Of a stretch of DNA of 64,000 nt, positions 18,181 to 26,660 are shown piece after piece (position 1 is the first letter of the stretch; every line of letters begins with the position of its first letter). The notes under the pieces were generated by a model, which ran no database searches, was not told the origin of the DNA, and worked only from the letters and a program-made list of their open reading frames with translations. The stretch comes from UBA10518 sp022837185 (lineage in GTDB: Bacteria > Desulfobacterota > Desulfobulbia > Desulfobulbales > Desulfobulbaceae), in contig JAVEQK010000005.1 of NCBI GenBank assembly GCA_034007705.1, forward strand, positions 1-64,000. Direction: 5' to 3'. The translations under genes were made by a program, and so were the position numbers.

Positions 18181-19464
18181 ATGAAACCATCCAATCTGGT
18201 CATAGAAAAACTGGGTTCCTGCGACGTTCCCACCCCCATGCAGCAATCCGTCTTCATAGATGATGAAAAGGACAGAATCGTTTTTTCCTCGAACCTCAGG
18301 GAGCTCAAACCGTATATTGAAATATGCGGTGAAATTCCCTGCTTCGAAATGGCGGGTCCCCGGGCGGAGATCTTTTTCGATCCCGCCGAGACGAGCTGCG
18401 GCATTGTCACCTGCGGGGGTCTCTGCCCCGGGATCAACGATGTGATCCGGGCCATTGTCATGAGCCTGTACCATCACTACGGGGTGCGGTCCATCTGGGG
18501 GTTCCGGTACGGTTTTGAGGGATTGTCGCCGCACCGTTCCCATGAGCCCGTCGCCCTTTCCCCGGAAATTGTCAAGGAGATTCATCATTCCGGCGGCACC
18601 ATTCTCGGCTCCTCCCGCGGGCCGCAGGACGTCGGCGACATGGTGGACACCCTGGAGCGGATGCGCATCACCACTCTCTACGCCATCGGCGGGGACGGAA
18701 CCCTTCGCGGCACCATGGCTATTCACGAGGAGATCGCCCGCCGCGGTCTGAAGATAAACGTCATCGGCGTCCCTAAGACCATCGACAACGATATCGCCTT
18801 CATCGACATGTCGTTCGGCTACATCACCGCCGTCGAGGCATCGAACACCTCGACCTACACCGCCTATGTCGAGGCCACCGGGGCCAGAAACGGCATAGGG
18901 CTGGTCAAGCTGATGGGAAGGGAGTCGGGATTCATTGCCGCCCAGGCGTCACTGGCCAACAACGTGGTCAACTTCTGCATGGTGCCGGAAGTCGAATTCA
19001 CCCTGGAGGGGTTCCTGGAAGCCTTGAAAAAACGGATTACCCGGCGCGGATACGCTGTCATCGTTGTCGGTGAGGGAGCAGGACAGAACCTTTTCGAGGG
19101 CGATCTGGGAACAGATCCATCGGGCAACCCCCGGCTCGGCGACATCGGCCTGTTCCTCAAGACGAAGATCAATGAATTTTTTGCCGGCCAAGGGATCAAC
19201 ATCACTCTCAAATATATCGACCCCAGTTACACCATCCGCTCCATGCCGGCCAACGCCTGGGACTCGGCTTTCTGCCTCCTGCTGGGGTACAATGCCGTCC
19301 ATGCCGGAATGACCGGCCGCACCAACATGTTCATCGGTCACAGCAACAACCAGTTCACCCATGTTCCCATTCCCCTGGCCGCCGGCAAACGGAAAAAAAT
19401 CGACCCCCGGGGAAGGATGTGGGAAGACGTGCTTTCCTGCACGGGCCAGCCGGAAAAAATGTAA
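18181..19464 (+). CDS. 6-phosphofructokinase, TP0108-like group
   Basis: A 427-residue phosphofructokinase. TCGGLCPGINDVIRA, IGGDGTLRG, PKTIDNDI and MGRESGFIA mark the active site. GGDG (rather than GGDD) is typical of ATP users, while Lys in PKTIDND occurs in PPi users; this mix is normal in the long TP0108/plant-like group, which is regarded as ATP-dependent. Phosphoryl donor therefore remains to be proven. The ATG at 18181 is chosen; a frame continues upstream inside glgP but has no family sequence. A hairpin terminator follows. Confidence 0.88.
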   Translation: MKPSNLVIEKLGSCDVPTPMQQSVFIDDEKDRIVFSSNLRELKPYIEICGEIPCFEMAGPRAEIFFDPAETSCGIVTCGGLCPGINDVIRAIVMSLYHHYGVRSIWGFRYGFEGLSPHRSHEPVALSPEIVKEIHHSGGTILGSSRGPQDVGDMVDTLERMRITTLYAIGGDGTLRGTMAIHEEIARRGLKINVIGVPKTIDNDIAFIDMSFGYITAVEASNTSTYTAYVEATGARNGIGLVKLMGRESGFIAAQASLANNVVNFCMVPEVEFTLEGFLEALKKRITRRGYAVIVVGEGAGQNLFEGDLGTDPSGNPRLGDIGLFLKTKINEFFAGQGINITLKYIDPSYTIRSMPANAWDSAFCLLLGYNAVHAGMTGRTNMFIGHSNNQFTHVPIPLAAGKRKKIDPRGRMWEDVLSCTGQPEKM

Positions 19465-19500
19465 AAAAAACCGCAGCGGGCTGCATGAACCCGCTGCGGT
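19463..19500. terminator. Bidirectional intrinsic terminator
   Basis: ACCGCAGCGGG and CCCGCTGCGGT (19470-19480 and 19490-19500) form an 11-bp stem with a nine-base loop. On the minus strand it is followed by eight U residues, ending the OmpA-like gene; on the plus strand it ends the uspA-glgP-pfk operon with a weaker U-run. Confidence 0.85.
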
Positions 19501-19539
19501 GCTTTGTCGTTCAGGTCTTCCGTCTGGACCTGGCCGGTC

Positions 19540-20637
19540 CTACTCGGTGATGGTATGGGTGATGGTCGCCATGACCCTGCGGTTGGCTTCGCGCCCGGCC
19601 TTGGTATCATTTGACTCCAGGGGTCGCGAATACCCGTAGCCCACCGTGGTCAGCCGGGCAGGGTCGATGTTGAACTTCGTGACCATGTACTGCTTGACGC
19701 TTTCCGCCCGGCGCAGGGACAACCCCATATTGTACTTCTCCGGCCCCATGTTGCAGGTATGCCCCTCGAGGGTAACGTCGATTTCAGGATGCATGGCCAG
19801 GAAGCTGCCTACCTCGTCGATGTTGTCCTCCTCCTCAGGCCGGATGACGTCCTTGTCAAAGTCGAATTTGACGTACAGGTTGAAGGTGACCGGCCTTGCC
19901 GACGGGGGCGGAGTCTCCGCCTTCTCAAGGAAAACCTTGCGGACGAAATCATTCATCCCCTCGGCTGTGACCAGGGCACGCTCCGTGGTGGCAAATCCGC
20001 AGCCCCCGGCATCGGCGACAGCCTGCATGGTGCTTTGCCCTTCGGGATCGTCTCCCACCAGGACGGTGTAGATGCACACCCTGTCGCCGTAGGCTGCTTT
20101 CAACTGCCCGGCAGCCTCGCCGGGGGATGTCCGATCGGAGGATACCTGGACCCCGTCGCTGACGACGATGACAGCAGTCCTGCCGCTGGTATTCTTCAGG
20201 GTGTCGATGCTCTTGACAAGCGGGATGCTGAGGGGTGTCAGACCGTTGATCTCGACCGAATTGACCGCTTTGGCGTAATCAGCCGATGAATAGCCGGTCA
20301 TGCCGTAGATGAGGCTGTCATTGACCAGCGTTCCCTTTGTGGCCCTGGTGTCCCCGATGACATGCAGCCCGCCCTGCAGTTTGAGTCCATCGATGGCCTG
20401 ATTGATTCCCAGGACCACGTCCCTGCCCTGATAAAACTTCTTGGTGGTGTTGGCTTTCTCCCACATGGAGGATGAGCCGTCAAAAACAATGAGGAAATTG
20501 TCCACCTTCTGGCGGTAGCCGTCGTTGAGCAGACCGGCGACCCTGTCGCCGACGAGGCTCTGATGGATCTTGGGGGCGCAGCCTATCACCAGGCCGATGG
20601 ATAAGAGCACAAGTAGGATGGCAACCTGCTTCTTCAT
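19540..20637 (-). CDS. Outer-membrane lipoprotein with VWA and OmpA domains
   Basis: A lipoprotein signal is followed by lipobox LVIGC (Cys near residue 20). A von Willebrand A domain covers about 45-240, with MIDAS residues in FDGSSSM and VVSDGV. A C-terminal OmpA/Pal peptidoglycan-binding domain spans about 255-365 (VKFDFDKDVI, EGHTCNMGPEKYN, LSLRRAESVKQYM, GYGYSRPLESN). It would tether the envelope to peptidoglycan while presenting a metal-dependent adhesion fold. The ATG at 20637 has GGAG upstream and starts the signal peptide; the frame is open further up but has no signal sense. A promoter and terminator flank it, so it is probably monocistronic. Confidence 0.9.
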   Translation of the reverse strand: MKKQVAILLVLLSIGLVIGCAPKIHQSLVGDRVAGLLNDGYRQKVDNFLIVFDGSSSMWEKANTTKKFYQGRDVVLGINQAIDGLKLQGGLHVIGDTRATKGTLVNDSLIYGMTGYSSADYAKAVNSVEINGLTPLSIPLVKSIDTLKNTSGRTAVIVVSDGVQVSSDRTSPGEAAGQLKAAYGDRVCIYTVLVGDDPEGQSTMQAVADAGGCGFATTERALVTAEGMNDFVRKVFLEKAETPPPSARPVTFNLYVKFDFDKDVIRPEEEDNIDEVGSFLAMHPEIDVTLEGHTCNMGPEKYNMGLSLRRAESVKQYMVTKFNIDPARLTTVGYGYSRPLESNDTKAGREANRRVMATITHTITE

Positions 20638-20689
20638 CTTTTTTCTCCTTCTGATTTGTTCCGGTACAAAAGACTCCTTAATGTCCTGT

Positions 20690-20718
20690 ATCATACATTA
20701 TTTTTTCAACACGGGCAA
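20690..20718 (-). promoter_or_regulatory. Promoter of the VWA/OmpA lipoprotein gene
   Basis: On the minus strand TTGCCC (20718-20713), a 17-base spacer and TATGAT (20695-20690) lie about 50 bases before the start codon. The rest of the 301-base gap from 20638 to 20938 is AT-rich with no gene seen. Confidence 0.5.
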
Positions 20719-20938
20719 AATAAACCGGAAAATTATACAGTCAAAGGAGATAAACTGTTCAATGACACTGAAACAGTCCAGAAAGAACCCCTGAGCGGGA
20801 GACAGCGCAACTGATGGATAAAATGGAATTATTTGCCTTTGGGGCCAGGGCAGAAATATGTCTGTTTGACAGCTGGAGGAAATCGGGCAACGAAAGGAAA
20901 AACAGCGGCCGCCCGGTTCCGGCGTTCTGCTTCCTGCC

Positions 20939-21370
20939 TCACAACAGGACGTTCAGGCCCAGATAGATCTGCCAGAGAAAAAGGATGAGGATGGCAAGGC
21001 CAAGGATAAAGTGAGCCGTGCGCCACGGCAGGGCGGCCCCGCGTATCCTCCGGGAAATGAGCCATGTGGCGGCCACCGCGGCCACCAGGAGGGATCCGGA
21101 GGCCAGATGCAGGGGATATTTTGTCCAGATGTTGTGATGCAGATAGGAAAGGATTAATCCCGCCAGATAGCCAATGGGCAGCAAAACCGCCAGGATCGGT
21201 CCCAGAGTCCTATGCAGGCGAACCACGGAAAAATCAGCCCCCTGCCCGCCAAGGCGGCGGCGCCTGATCGACCAGCCCAGCCGCCCCTGATAGACAAACG
21301 CGGCAAACAGGCCGAGATGAAAGAGGCCGTGGCCGAGCTGCAGGAAAGGGATGAGGGATTGTGGAATCAT
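20939..21370 (-). CDS. Four-helix membrane protein, DUF4079 / cytochrome b561-like
   Basis: A 143-residue protein with four predicted membrane helices and several histidines near helix ends (GHGLFHLG, RLHRTLGP, YLHHNIW, AHFILG), an arrangement like small heme-b cytochromes of the DUF4079/b561 type. Heme binding is inference. The cupredoxin gene lies 106 bases upstream on the same strand, so the pair may form a small electron-transfer unit. Confidence 0.6.
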   Translation of the reverse strand: MIPQSLIPFLQLGHGLFHLGLFAAFVYQGRLGWSIRRRRLGGQGADFSVVRLHRTLGPILAVLLPIGYLAGLILSYLHHNIWTKYPLHLASGSLLVAAVAATWLISRRIRGAALPWRTAHFILGLAILILFLWQIYLGLNVLL

Positions 21371-21476
21371 CCGCCGTGCCTGTGTGCAGTATGGAACAAT
21401 TCAGGAAAAATGCCCGTCAAAATCGTTGGATCCGCATGGTCAGGCTGTCCTTTTCCGTCTGTTTTATCCATCCCGG

Positions 21477-21905
21477 CTATTCCCGGACCTCCACCACCCC
21501 CTCCATGCCTTTGTCGCGGTGGCTTTCTAAAAACAGCAGCTTTTTGCTGCAGTAGAGAGGGAACTTTCCGGTCTGTGTCGGAGTGAAGGTCACGGTCTTC
21601 GGCGTGGTGGAAATCTCCACGTCGAACTCCATGCCGGCCTCGGGGGATTTCATGACCATGTCATGGGGGACCAGGCCGCCTTCCTTGGCGACCGACAACT
21701 CAACAGGCACGTTGACCTTGACAATGATATGGTTGGGATCAAAATAAAACTCCCCGGCCATGATTGCAACCCTCTGGACCCCATCGGGATCAATGGCCGC
21801 CGTATATTCCCTGACCTGGGCGGGGTCGTCGGCACTGCCGGCCGGAGAAAGGGAAACAAGAAAAAAAACCGGCACGAGAAAGAGATATCGGACCGCATTG
21901 TTCAT
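21477..21905 (-). CDS. Exported cupredoxin-domain protein
   Basis: From the ATG at 21905 (AAGGAG just upstream) the protein has a classical signal peptide (about residues 1-25, LFLVPVFFLVSLSPAGSA) and one cupredoxin domain. Copper ligands are plausible at His in VPHDMV and Cys in YCSKK, then His and Met in SHRDKGMEG. It would be a periplasmic electron carrier or copper handler. It is followed by the four-helix heme-like protein. Confidence 0.75.
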   Translation of the reverse strand: MNNAVRYLFLVPVFFLVSLSPAGSADDPAQVREYTAAIDPDGVQRVAIMAGEFYFDPNHIIVKVNVPVELSVAKEGGLVPHDMVMKSPEAGMEFDVEISTTPKTVTFTPTQTGKFPLYCSKKLLFLESHRDKGMEGVVEVRE

Positions 21906-22086
21906 GGCAGGCTCCTTTATTTCATGGATTGTTCCCGCGGACGGTGCCGGCTGTCCACCCGCATTGCATTCATGCCTCCAGGCCAGGAACCGCGCCGGCA
22001 TCATTCCTCAGCCTGACCTGGAAGGGAGACGGGAGTGTCCGGAACAATCGGAAAAAAATCTTTTCCGCCCGGACATTCCTGCTGCT

Positions 22087-22401
22087 TCATCTGTCCTTTT
22101 CCAGCTCTCTTCTTTTCTTTTCCAGTTCAAGCTTTCTTCTTTCTTCCCGGTAGCGGAATTCGCTTTCCGCTTCCCTGTATCTCAGGTCATCATGAAGCAT
22201 CTGCTGTGCCCGCTGCCTGTTGTACCGGGTTCTTTTCCGGGTATCCTCTCTTTTCTTGCTTTCGGTTTTGGCGCCGGGAGGCAGGTAGAAGCTCCTTGCC
22301 TCGACCGAGTCGATCCCCAACGAGCTGATCCCGAAGAAAACGAGGATGGTCAAGATAACTCCGCTCCCCAGTCTTTGCCATCGTTTCCCTGGCTGCATCA
22401 T
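22087..22401 (-). CDS. Small exported protein with highly charged helical tail
   Basis: 104 residues: an N-terminal hydrophobic stretch (about 14-35, with VEARS as a possible cleavage site) and a C-terminal half almost wholly of Arg, Glu, Lys and Tyr that should form a long charged helix (YREAESEFRYREERRK). GGAGG lies six bases before its first ATG. No family recognised. It overlaps the end of a possible 47-codon upstream frame. Confidence 0.45.
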   Translation of the reverse strand: MMQPGKRWQRLGSGVILTILVFFGISSLGIDSVEARSFYLPPGAKTESKKREDTRKRTRYNRQRAQQMLHDDLRYREAESEFRYREERRKLELEKKRRELEKDR

Positions 22402-22541
22402 TCATGTCCTCCGCACGTGAGGTTATGGCAGGCTCTGTTTTTCAGGGCGGTAAACGTCCCGTTCCGTCCTGACGACCGCCGTTCCGTACAACAATTATAT
22501 TCCTTTCGGCGGCGAAAATCCACGCATACCCTTTCATCCAT
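22398..22541 (-). CDS. Possible small Cys-rich protein
   Basis: A 47-codon frame starting at an ATG with GGGAGGG shortly upstream and ending by overlapping the start of the 104-residue gene (ATGA-type junction). It carries five cysteines. The ribosome-binding site and overlap suggest translational coupling, but no homology is recognised and the sequence may be a chance frame. Confidence 0.22.
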   Translation of the reverse strand: MDERVCVDFRRRKEYNCCTERRSSGRNGTFTALKNRACHNLTCGGHE

Positions 22542-22656
22542 GTGATCCCTCCCCGTGTTTAGATTTATGCAAAGTTCACGCCAATCACAATGTCGACAAA
22601 ATTCCACCCGGGAGGAAAACAATGTAACATGCTGTAATCATGAATGATTCTCATTC

Positions 22657-22686
22657 TTGACGTCTGCTCCGTGGTGTATACATTAT
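22657..22686 (+). promoter_or_regulatory. Candidate hsp20 promoter
   Basis: TTGACG (22657-22662), 18 bases and CATTAT (22681-22686) lie about 60 bases before the hsp20 ATG. No CIRCE-type inverted repeat or sigma-32 pattern was seen. Confidence 0.45.
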
Positions 22687-22748
22687 AGATAGGAGAAAGA
22701 ACAGGTTAAATAATGGAGTCATGGGCTCACAACCAACGGAGGTGCGCT

Positions 22749-23231
22749 ATGACGGAGACCAAGGAGAAAAAAGAACTGGTCGTGAAGGAAAGGATGCAGC
22801 CTGAGACCTATTTTGACGTGATGGACGATTACTTCAACAGGTTGATGCGCCATCCGTTCTCGCTTCTGACCCCTTCCTTCCTCTTCAGGGACTTTCCGGA
22901 GACGGAAGAACTGTCACCTTCGGTCGACATCTTTGAGGAGGGTGAGCACCTTGTTCTCAAGGCGGAACTCCCCGGCATCACAAAGGAAGACCTGAACGTG
23001 ACCATCACCGAAAACAGGATCACCCTGTCCGGTGAGAAAAAGCAGGAAGAACGGATCGAGAAGGAAAACTATCACTGGTGCGAACGGAGCTACGGATCCT
23101 TCAGCAGGAGCTTCCGGCTGCCTGACAACGTAAATCCCGACGCGGCTGAAGCCTCGTTCAAGGATGGAGTCCTGGAGATCAGGATCCCGAAGACCGAGGA
23201 TACCAAACAGAAAAAGATTACCGTCAAATGA
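22749..23231 (+). CDS. Small heat-shock protein, Hsp20/alpha-crystallin family
   Basis: A 160-residue holdase chaperone. The alpha-crystallin domain runs from about residue 55 (SPSVDIFEEGEHLVLKAELPG) to the end, with GVLEIRIPK as the family's C-terminal strand; the N-terminal arm contains RLMRHPF. GGAGGTG lies four bases before the ATG at 22749, so the longer frame from 22713 is not used. A clear terminator follows. Confidence 0.93.
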   Translation: MTETKEKKELVVKERMQPETYFDVMDDYFNRLMRHPFSLLTPSFLFRDFPETEELSPSVDIFEEGEHLVLKAELPGITKEDLNVTITENRITLSGEKKQEERIEKENYHWCERSYGSFSRSFRLPDNVNPDAAEASFKDGVLEIRIPKTEDTKQKKITVK

Positions 23232-23250
23232 ACTGAACGGTAACAGTGAT

Positions 23251-23280
23251 CCGGGTGCCCACCGGGTACCCGGTTTTTTT
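23251..23280 (+). terminator. Intrinsic terminator after hsp20
   Basis: CCGGGT and ACCCGG form the stem, with a second GCCC/GGGT possibility inside, directly followed by seven U residues. Confidence 0.75.
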
Positions 23281-23442
23281 ATGGGTCCCCATGAAGTTCC
23301 GAAGCGACTCAGCGGGGATGGTATTCCAGGGAAGTCCGTCCCAGGCCGCATCAACACCCGGGCCGTGCACCCTAGCCGCCTTGCAGGGCATCATTTTGCG
23401 TCCTGTCCATTGCCCCTTCCCGCCCCTGCCATCCCTGCCATG

Positions 23443-23778
23443 TCAATCCTCTGTTCCGCCTTCACCTTTCCGGTCTGAGCCGCCCAAGCCTTTCAGGAGA
23501 TCGGCGAAAGGCGTATGGGTGGACAGGGGCGTTTTTTCACGGTCCGTATCTCGCGTCGGCAGCCACTGCGCGTCCATGTGCCGGGAGTGCTCGTTGTCGT
23601 GGCAGTAGATGCACAGCAGCTCCCAGTTGCTCCCGTCCGGCGGGTTGTTGGCGGAATTGTGATCCTTGTGATGAACCGTCAGTTCCCGCAGATTCTTGCC
23701 GGAAAAATCGCGGCCGCACTTGGTGCAGACCCACGGCAGGATCTTCAGGGCCTGATTCCGATAATCTATTTTTTTCAT
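23443..23778 (-). CDS. HNH nuclease, YajD family
   Basis: A 111-residue HNH protein: CTKCG and CIYCHDNEH provide the zinc-binding cysteines and TVHHKDHN the HNH core. It closely resembles the small stand-alone YajD family, whose function is not established. The ATG at 23778 has GGGG eight bases before it and matches the family start MKKIDYRNQAL. Twenty bases separate it from the upstream DUF1622 gene. Confidence 0.85.
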   Translation of the reverse strand: MKKIDYRNQALKILPWVCTKCGRDFSGKNLRELTVHHKDHNSANNPPDGSNWELLCIYCHDNEHSRHMDAQWLPTRDTDREKTPLSTHTPFADLLKGLGGSDRKGEGGTED

Positions 23779-23797
23779 GTTTTGGTCCCCTTGGCGA

Positions 23798-24175
23798 TTA
23801 ACGCTGCCGTGATCCGACAACTTCCCGGCTCCTGGCCTGCCAGGGCCATCTACCGTTCAGCTCCACTTCCAGGGCAAAGCTCAGGAACGTACGGATAAGA
23901 ACGACAACGGCCAATACGCCGACCGACTTGAAGGTCAGGTCGACCGCAACCGTATGAATAATGTCCGCCGCGATGAGCAATTCCAGGCCGAGCAGGATGC
24001 CCCGGCCAAGACGCAAACGGAGTTCCTGAAAAATCAGATCTGCCTCTTCCTTTCTGAACAGACGGATGACGGCTTGGAACAAGGCGTTCAGGGCGATCAG
24101 GGTAATAATGCCGATCCCAAGCGCCTCAACCATAACCGCACAGAACTCTGCTGCCGGTTTTATGGCGTCAAACAC
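23798..24175 (-). CDS. DUF1622 family membrane protein
   Basis: 125 residues with three hydrophobic segments (about 12-38, 55-75 and 80-100). GRGILLGLELLIAADIIHT and VLAVVVLIRTFLSFALEVE are typical of DUF1622. Function unknown. It appears to be followed by the HNH gene in one transcript. Confidence 0.85.
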   Translation of the reverse strand: MFDAIKPAAEFCAVMVEALGIGIITLIALNALFQAVIRLFRKEEADLIFQELRLRLGRGILLGLELLIAADIIHTVAVDLTFKSVGVLAVVVLIRTFLSFALEVELNGRWPWQARSREVVGSRQR

Positions 24176-24304
24176 ATTCCCTCCCCTGGATGCTTATTTG
24201 CGCGAACTGGCCGTCGGATCGGGCAACAGGCCGAATCCCAAAAGAATAGATGCGGGGCCTCCGCTTTTCCTGACAGCTCCTTCTTTTCTGTCCCGGTTGG
24301 CATG

Positions 24305-24766
24305 TCACAACCGCAGTTCCATGAAAACGGTATCCGGCAGAGGCGTTGCATAATAGGCGGTGCAGCTGGAAAATCCGAGAGATTCGTAGAGGCGGATTGC
24401 AGGCTGCATAAAGGGCAGCGTATCCAGTTTCATTTTCAGATAGCCGATGGCCCGTGCCTCTTCAACAATGCGCTCGGCAAGCAGTTTTCCCAGGCCTTGT
24501 CCCCGGAACGGAGGCCGGACATAGAGCCGCTTCATCTCACAGACGCCGGAATCCAGGGGCCGCAGGGCTACGCACCCGGCCGCCTCGCCGCCCGCCAGGG
24601 CCAGGAGCAGCCGTCCGCGAGGCGGTACGTATGGTCCCGGCAATGAAGCCAGTTCCGCGGCAAATCCCTGAAAAGACAGATCCAGACCGATCCAGGCCGC
24701 GTATTCTTCGAACAATGTGCGGGCAAGGGGTGTCCGATGGGGGCCGATGACCTGGGAAATTCTCAT
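24305..24766 (-). CDS. GNAT-family N-acetyltransferase
   Basis: A 153-residue acetyltransferase: CEMKRLYVRPPFRGQGLGK holds the acetyl-CoA pyrophosphate loop, followed by LDTLPFMQPAIRLYESLGF. Substrate unknown. The 130-base gap to the next gene shows nothing notable. Confidence 0.87.
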   Translation of the reverse strand: MRISQVIGPHRTPLARTLFEEYAAWIGLDLSFQGFAAELASLPGPYVPPRGRLLLALAGGEAAGCVALRPLDSGVCEMKRLYVRPPFRGQGLGKLLAERIVEEARAIGYLKMKLDTLPFMQPAIRLYESLGFSSCTAYYATPLPDTVFMELRL

Positions 24767-24820
24767 TGCCCGGGCAGCCTCCCGGAGATCGACCCGGCTG
24801 CAGTACGCAATGCAGGCATG

Positions 24821-25177
24821 TCAGTCTTCACCCAGCTTGCGCAAATACTGTTCCAGGACAACCGCATTGTTATGCTGTTCATCTCTGGCCGAATAGACCA
24901 GCGTAACTAACTCCTTGCCGGCCCGCTTTGCCAGGGGGCGAAGGGCTTCCCGGTGCTTTTCCAGTTCGGCCAGGTACCGTGTGCGGAATTCCTCCCAGCG
25001 GGATGCATCCTCATGAAACCATCGGCGGAGTTCATCGGAGGGAGCAACGGATTTCATCCAGTCGTCCAGGCGGGCATCCGCCTTGGCAAGACCGCGGGGC
25101 CACAATCGATCCACCAGGACCCGGTACCCGTCATCCGGTGAAGGTTTTTCATATGCCCGCTTCAATTTGATCACCAT
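24821..25177 (-). CDS. DUF488 family protein
   Basis: 118 residues with the family signatures VLVDRLWPRGL, WFHEDASRWEEFRTRYLAEL and VTLVYSARDEQHNNAVVL. These short proteins, often called YeaO-like, are common in bacteria and functionally undefined; the repeated Trp and Arg pattern is conserved. CAAGGAGGA precedes the ATG. Confidence 0.9.
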   Translation of the reverse strand: MVIKLKRAYEKPSPDDGYRVLVDRLWPRGLAKADARLDDWMKSVAPSDELRRWFHEDASRWEEFRTRYLAELEKHREALRPLAKRAGKELVTLVYSARDEQHNNAVVLEQYLRKLGED

Positions 25178-25387
25178 CTGTGTCCTCCTTGTCCAGAAAA
25201 AACTCGCCCCCGAAAGAATGCATAAAAAAGTGCTGCTTCGTTCTGTTGTTCATTCATCAATCGAGCCGGTTGCTCAAAAGAGTATGATCATCACCAATTA
25301 AAAGCAAATTCTTTGCCAAATTTCAGGAAAAATATTGTCTTTTCGAATGGCGGTGAGCATGTCCCGGGGAAGCACGGCACGGTTCCG

Positions 25388-26572
25388 TTACGCCGTCCTG
25401 ACTGGATTTTTCCGGTAGGCGCTGCTCTGTGCTCCATTGACAAAGATGGTTTCGAGATAGGAAAGCTTCCGGGGCAACTGCCGGACCATCCCCCTGGCAA
25501 CGAGGAAAGTGGCTCTGCGGCCCACCGTCAGCGCCCCCAACCGGTCCATGCCGAAGAAGCGGGCGCCGTTTGCCGATGCGCTGCGAATGGCCTCTTCCAG
25601 CGTATAACCGGCCCTGATGAACAGTTTCATCTCCTCGACCATGGATTCACCATGGAGGATGCCGACACTGCCGGCGCCCGTCCCTATCGCCGTTGTCACG
25701 CCAAGTTTTCGGGCGGCCCCCAGCAGCCCCAGTTGTTCGGCGAGCATCTTTTTCCAAAAAGCCTCGGCGCTCGGGTCCGCCTTTCCCGGGGCCGCATAGC
25801 GCTGGGAGAAGCGGCAGGCCACGTCGCCGCCCCCGCAGGCGCCGTCATGGGCGTTTTTGGACCGCAGCAGACCGGGAAACCACAGAACGCCCATTTCCGC
25901 CATTGCCCGGAGATTCGCCTCGCCCATGCCGTAGCCCTGCTCGATGGCGCCGCAGCCGGCCGCCAGTGCCTCCGCCACCCGCTCCCGGCCATTGGCCACC
26001 ACCACCGTTTTTTTTCCGTCCCGGCGATGTAGAAGACGGCACAGGTCTTCCCGGGAAAAGCCTGGCGAGGGCGTTCCATCCTCTTCAATATTTCGGGAAT
26101 AACATATCCTAAGGAAATCCGCGCCGCCTCCTTTATCCTGCCCGATCTGCCGGGGATCAATCGAAGTCCGAATGTCGATCAGGCCCTCCTGCCCCGTCTT
26201 CTCCCGGTAGCGTTGCACCACGCCGGTCCGGTCGCCGCTGTCGGCCACTCCCAGGACTCCATGGGCATGGCAGTAGCCGATATGACGCTCCACCAGGGCG
26301 GCTTTTTCCGCCTGGCCGGCTTCGTCCGCCGCCGACCGCACCCTTTTGTCAACAGACGGCGACCGGGACAGGGAGACGCTGCAGTCCACCAGTGCCGGCA
26401 CAATGGTGCCGTAGGAGAAATCATCCATTGGCCCGCTGTTGCGGGGCAGGTCGGCCGCCCTGCCAATGGCGGTAATCGTGCCGTCCTGCACGGCCAGAAA
26501 AACATTGCGGCGCACTTCTGCCCCGCTGCCGTCGATAAGGTTGCCTGCCAGAATAAACCGTGTTTCATTCAT
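25388..26572 (-). CDS. Amidohydrolase-fold protein lacking metal-site residues
   Basis: The 394-residue protein follows the imidazolonepropionase/prolidase-like amidohydrolase layout (start ...AGNLIDGSGAEVRRN; end ...ARFFGMDRLGALTVGRRATFLV). Yet each usual metal position is changed: the HxH site reads DCSVSLS (about residues 63-69), HANG reads VVANG, EHG reads IEQGYG, and the GTD aspartate reads GTGAG. It is therefore probably not a metal-dependent hydrolase; a binding or scaffold role, or decay, is possible. No frameshift is visible. Apparently monocistronic. Confidence 0.72.
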   Translation of the reverse strand: MNETRFILAGNLIDGSGAEVRRNVFLAVQDGTITAIGRAADLPRNSGPMDDFSYGTIVPALVDCSVSLSRSPSVDKRVRSAADEAGQAEKAALVERHIGYCHAHGVLGVADSGDRTGVVQRYREKTGQEGLIDIRTSIDPRQIGQDKGGGADFLRICYSRNIEEDGTPSPGFSREDLCRLLHRRDGKKTVVVANGRERVAEALAAGCGAIEQGYGMGEANLRAMAEMGVLWFPGLLRSKNAHDGACGGGDVACRFSQRYAAPGKADPSAEAFWKKMLAEQLGLLGAARKLGVTTAIGTGAGSVGILHGESMVEEMKLFIRAGYTLEEAIRSASANGARFFGMDRLGALTVGRRATFLVARGMVRQLPRKLSYLETIFVNGAQSSAYRKNPVRTA

Positions 26573-26660
26573 GGATGTTCCGTTTCTCGATGATCGACGC
26601 CACTCCCAAATAGAGCAAAAAACGTACCGGTAATTGCCGCATCAATCCCCTGCCCCACCG

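Noticed and set aside
15572..18190. An 872-residue open frame on the minus strand opposite glgP
   Set aside because: Antisense shadow of a high-G+C coding region; its sequence is Gly/Val/Asp-rich without any family motif.
25388..26572. Active metal-dependent imidazolonepropionase-like enzyme
   Set aside because: All recognised metal ligands are substituted.
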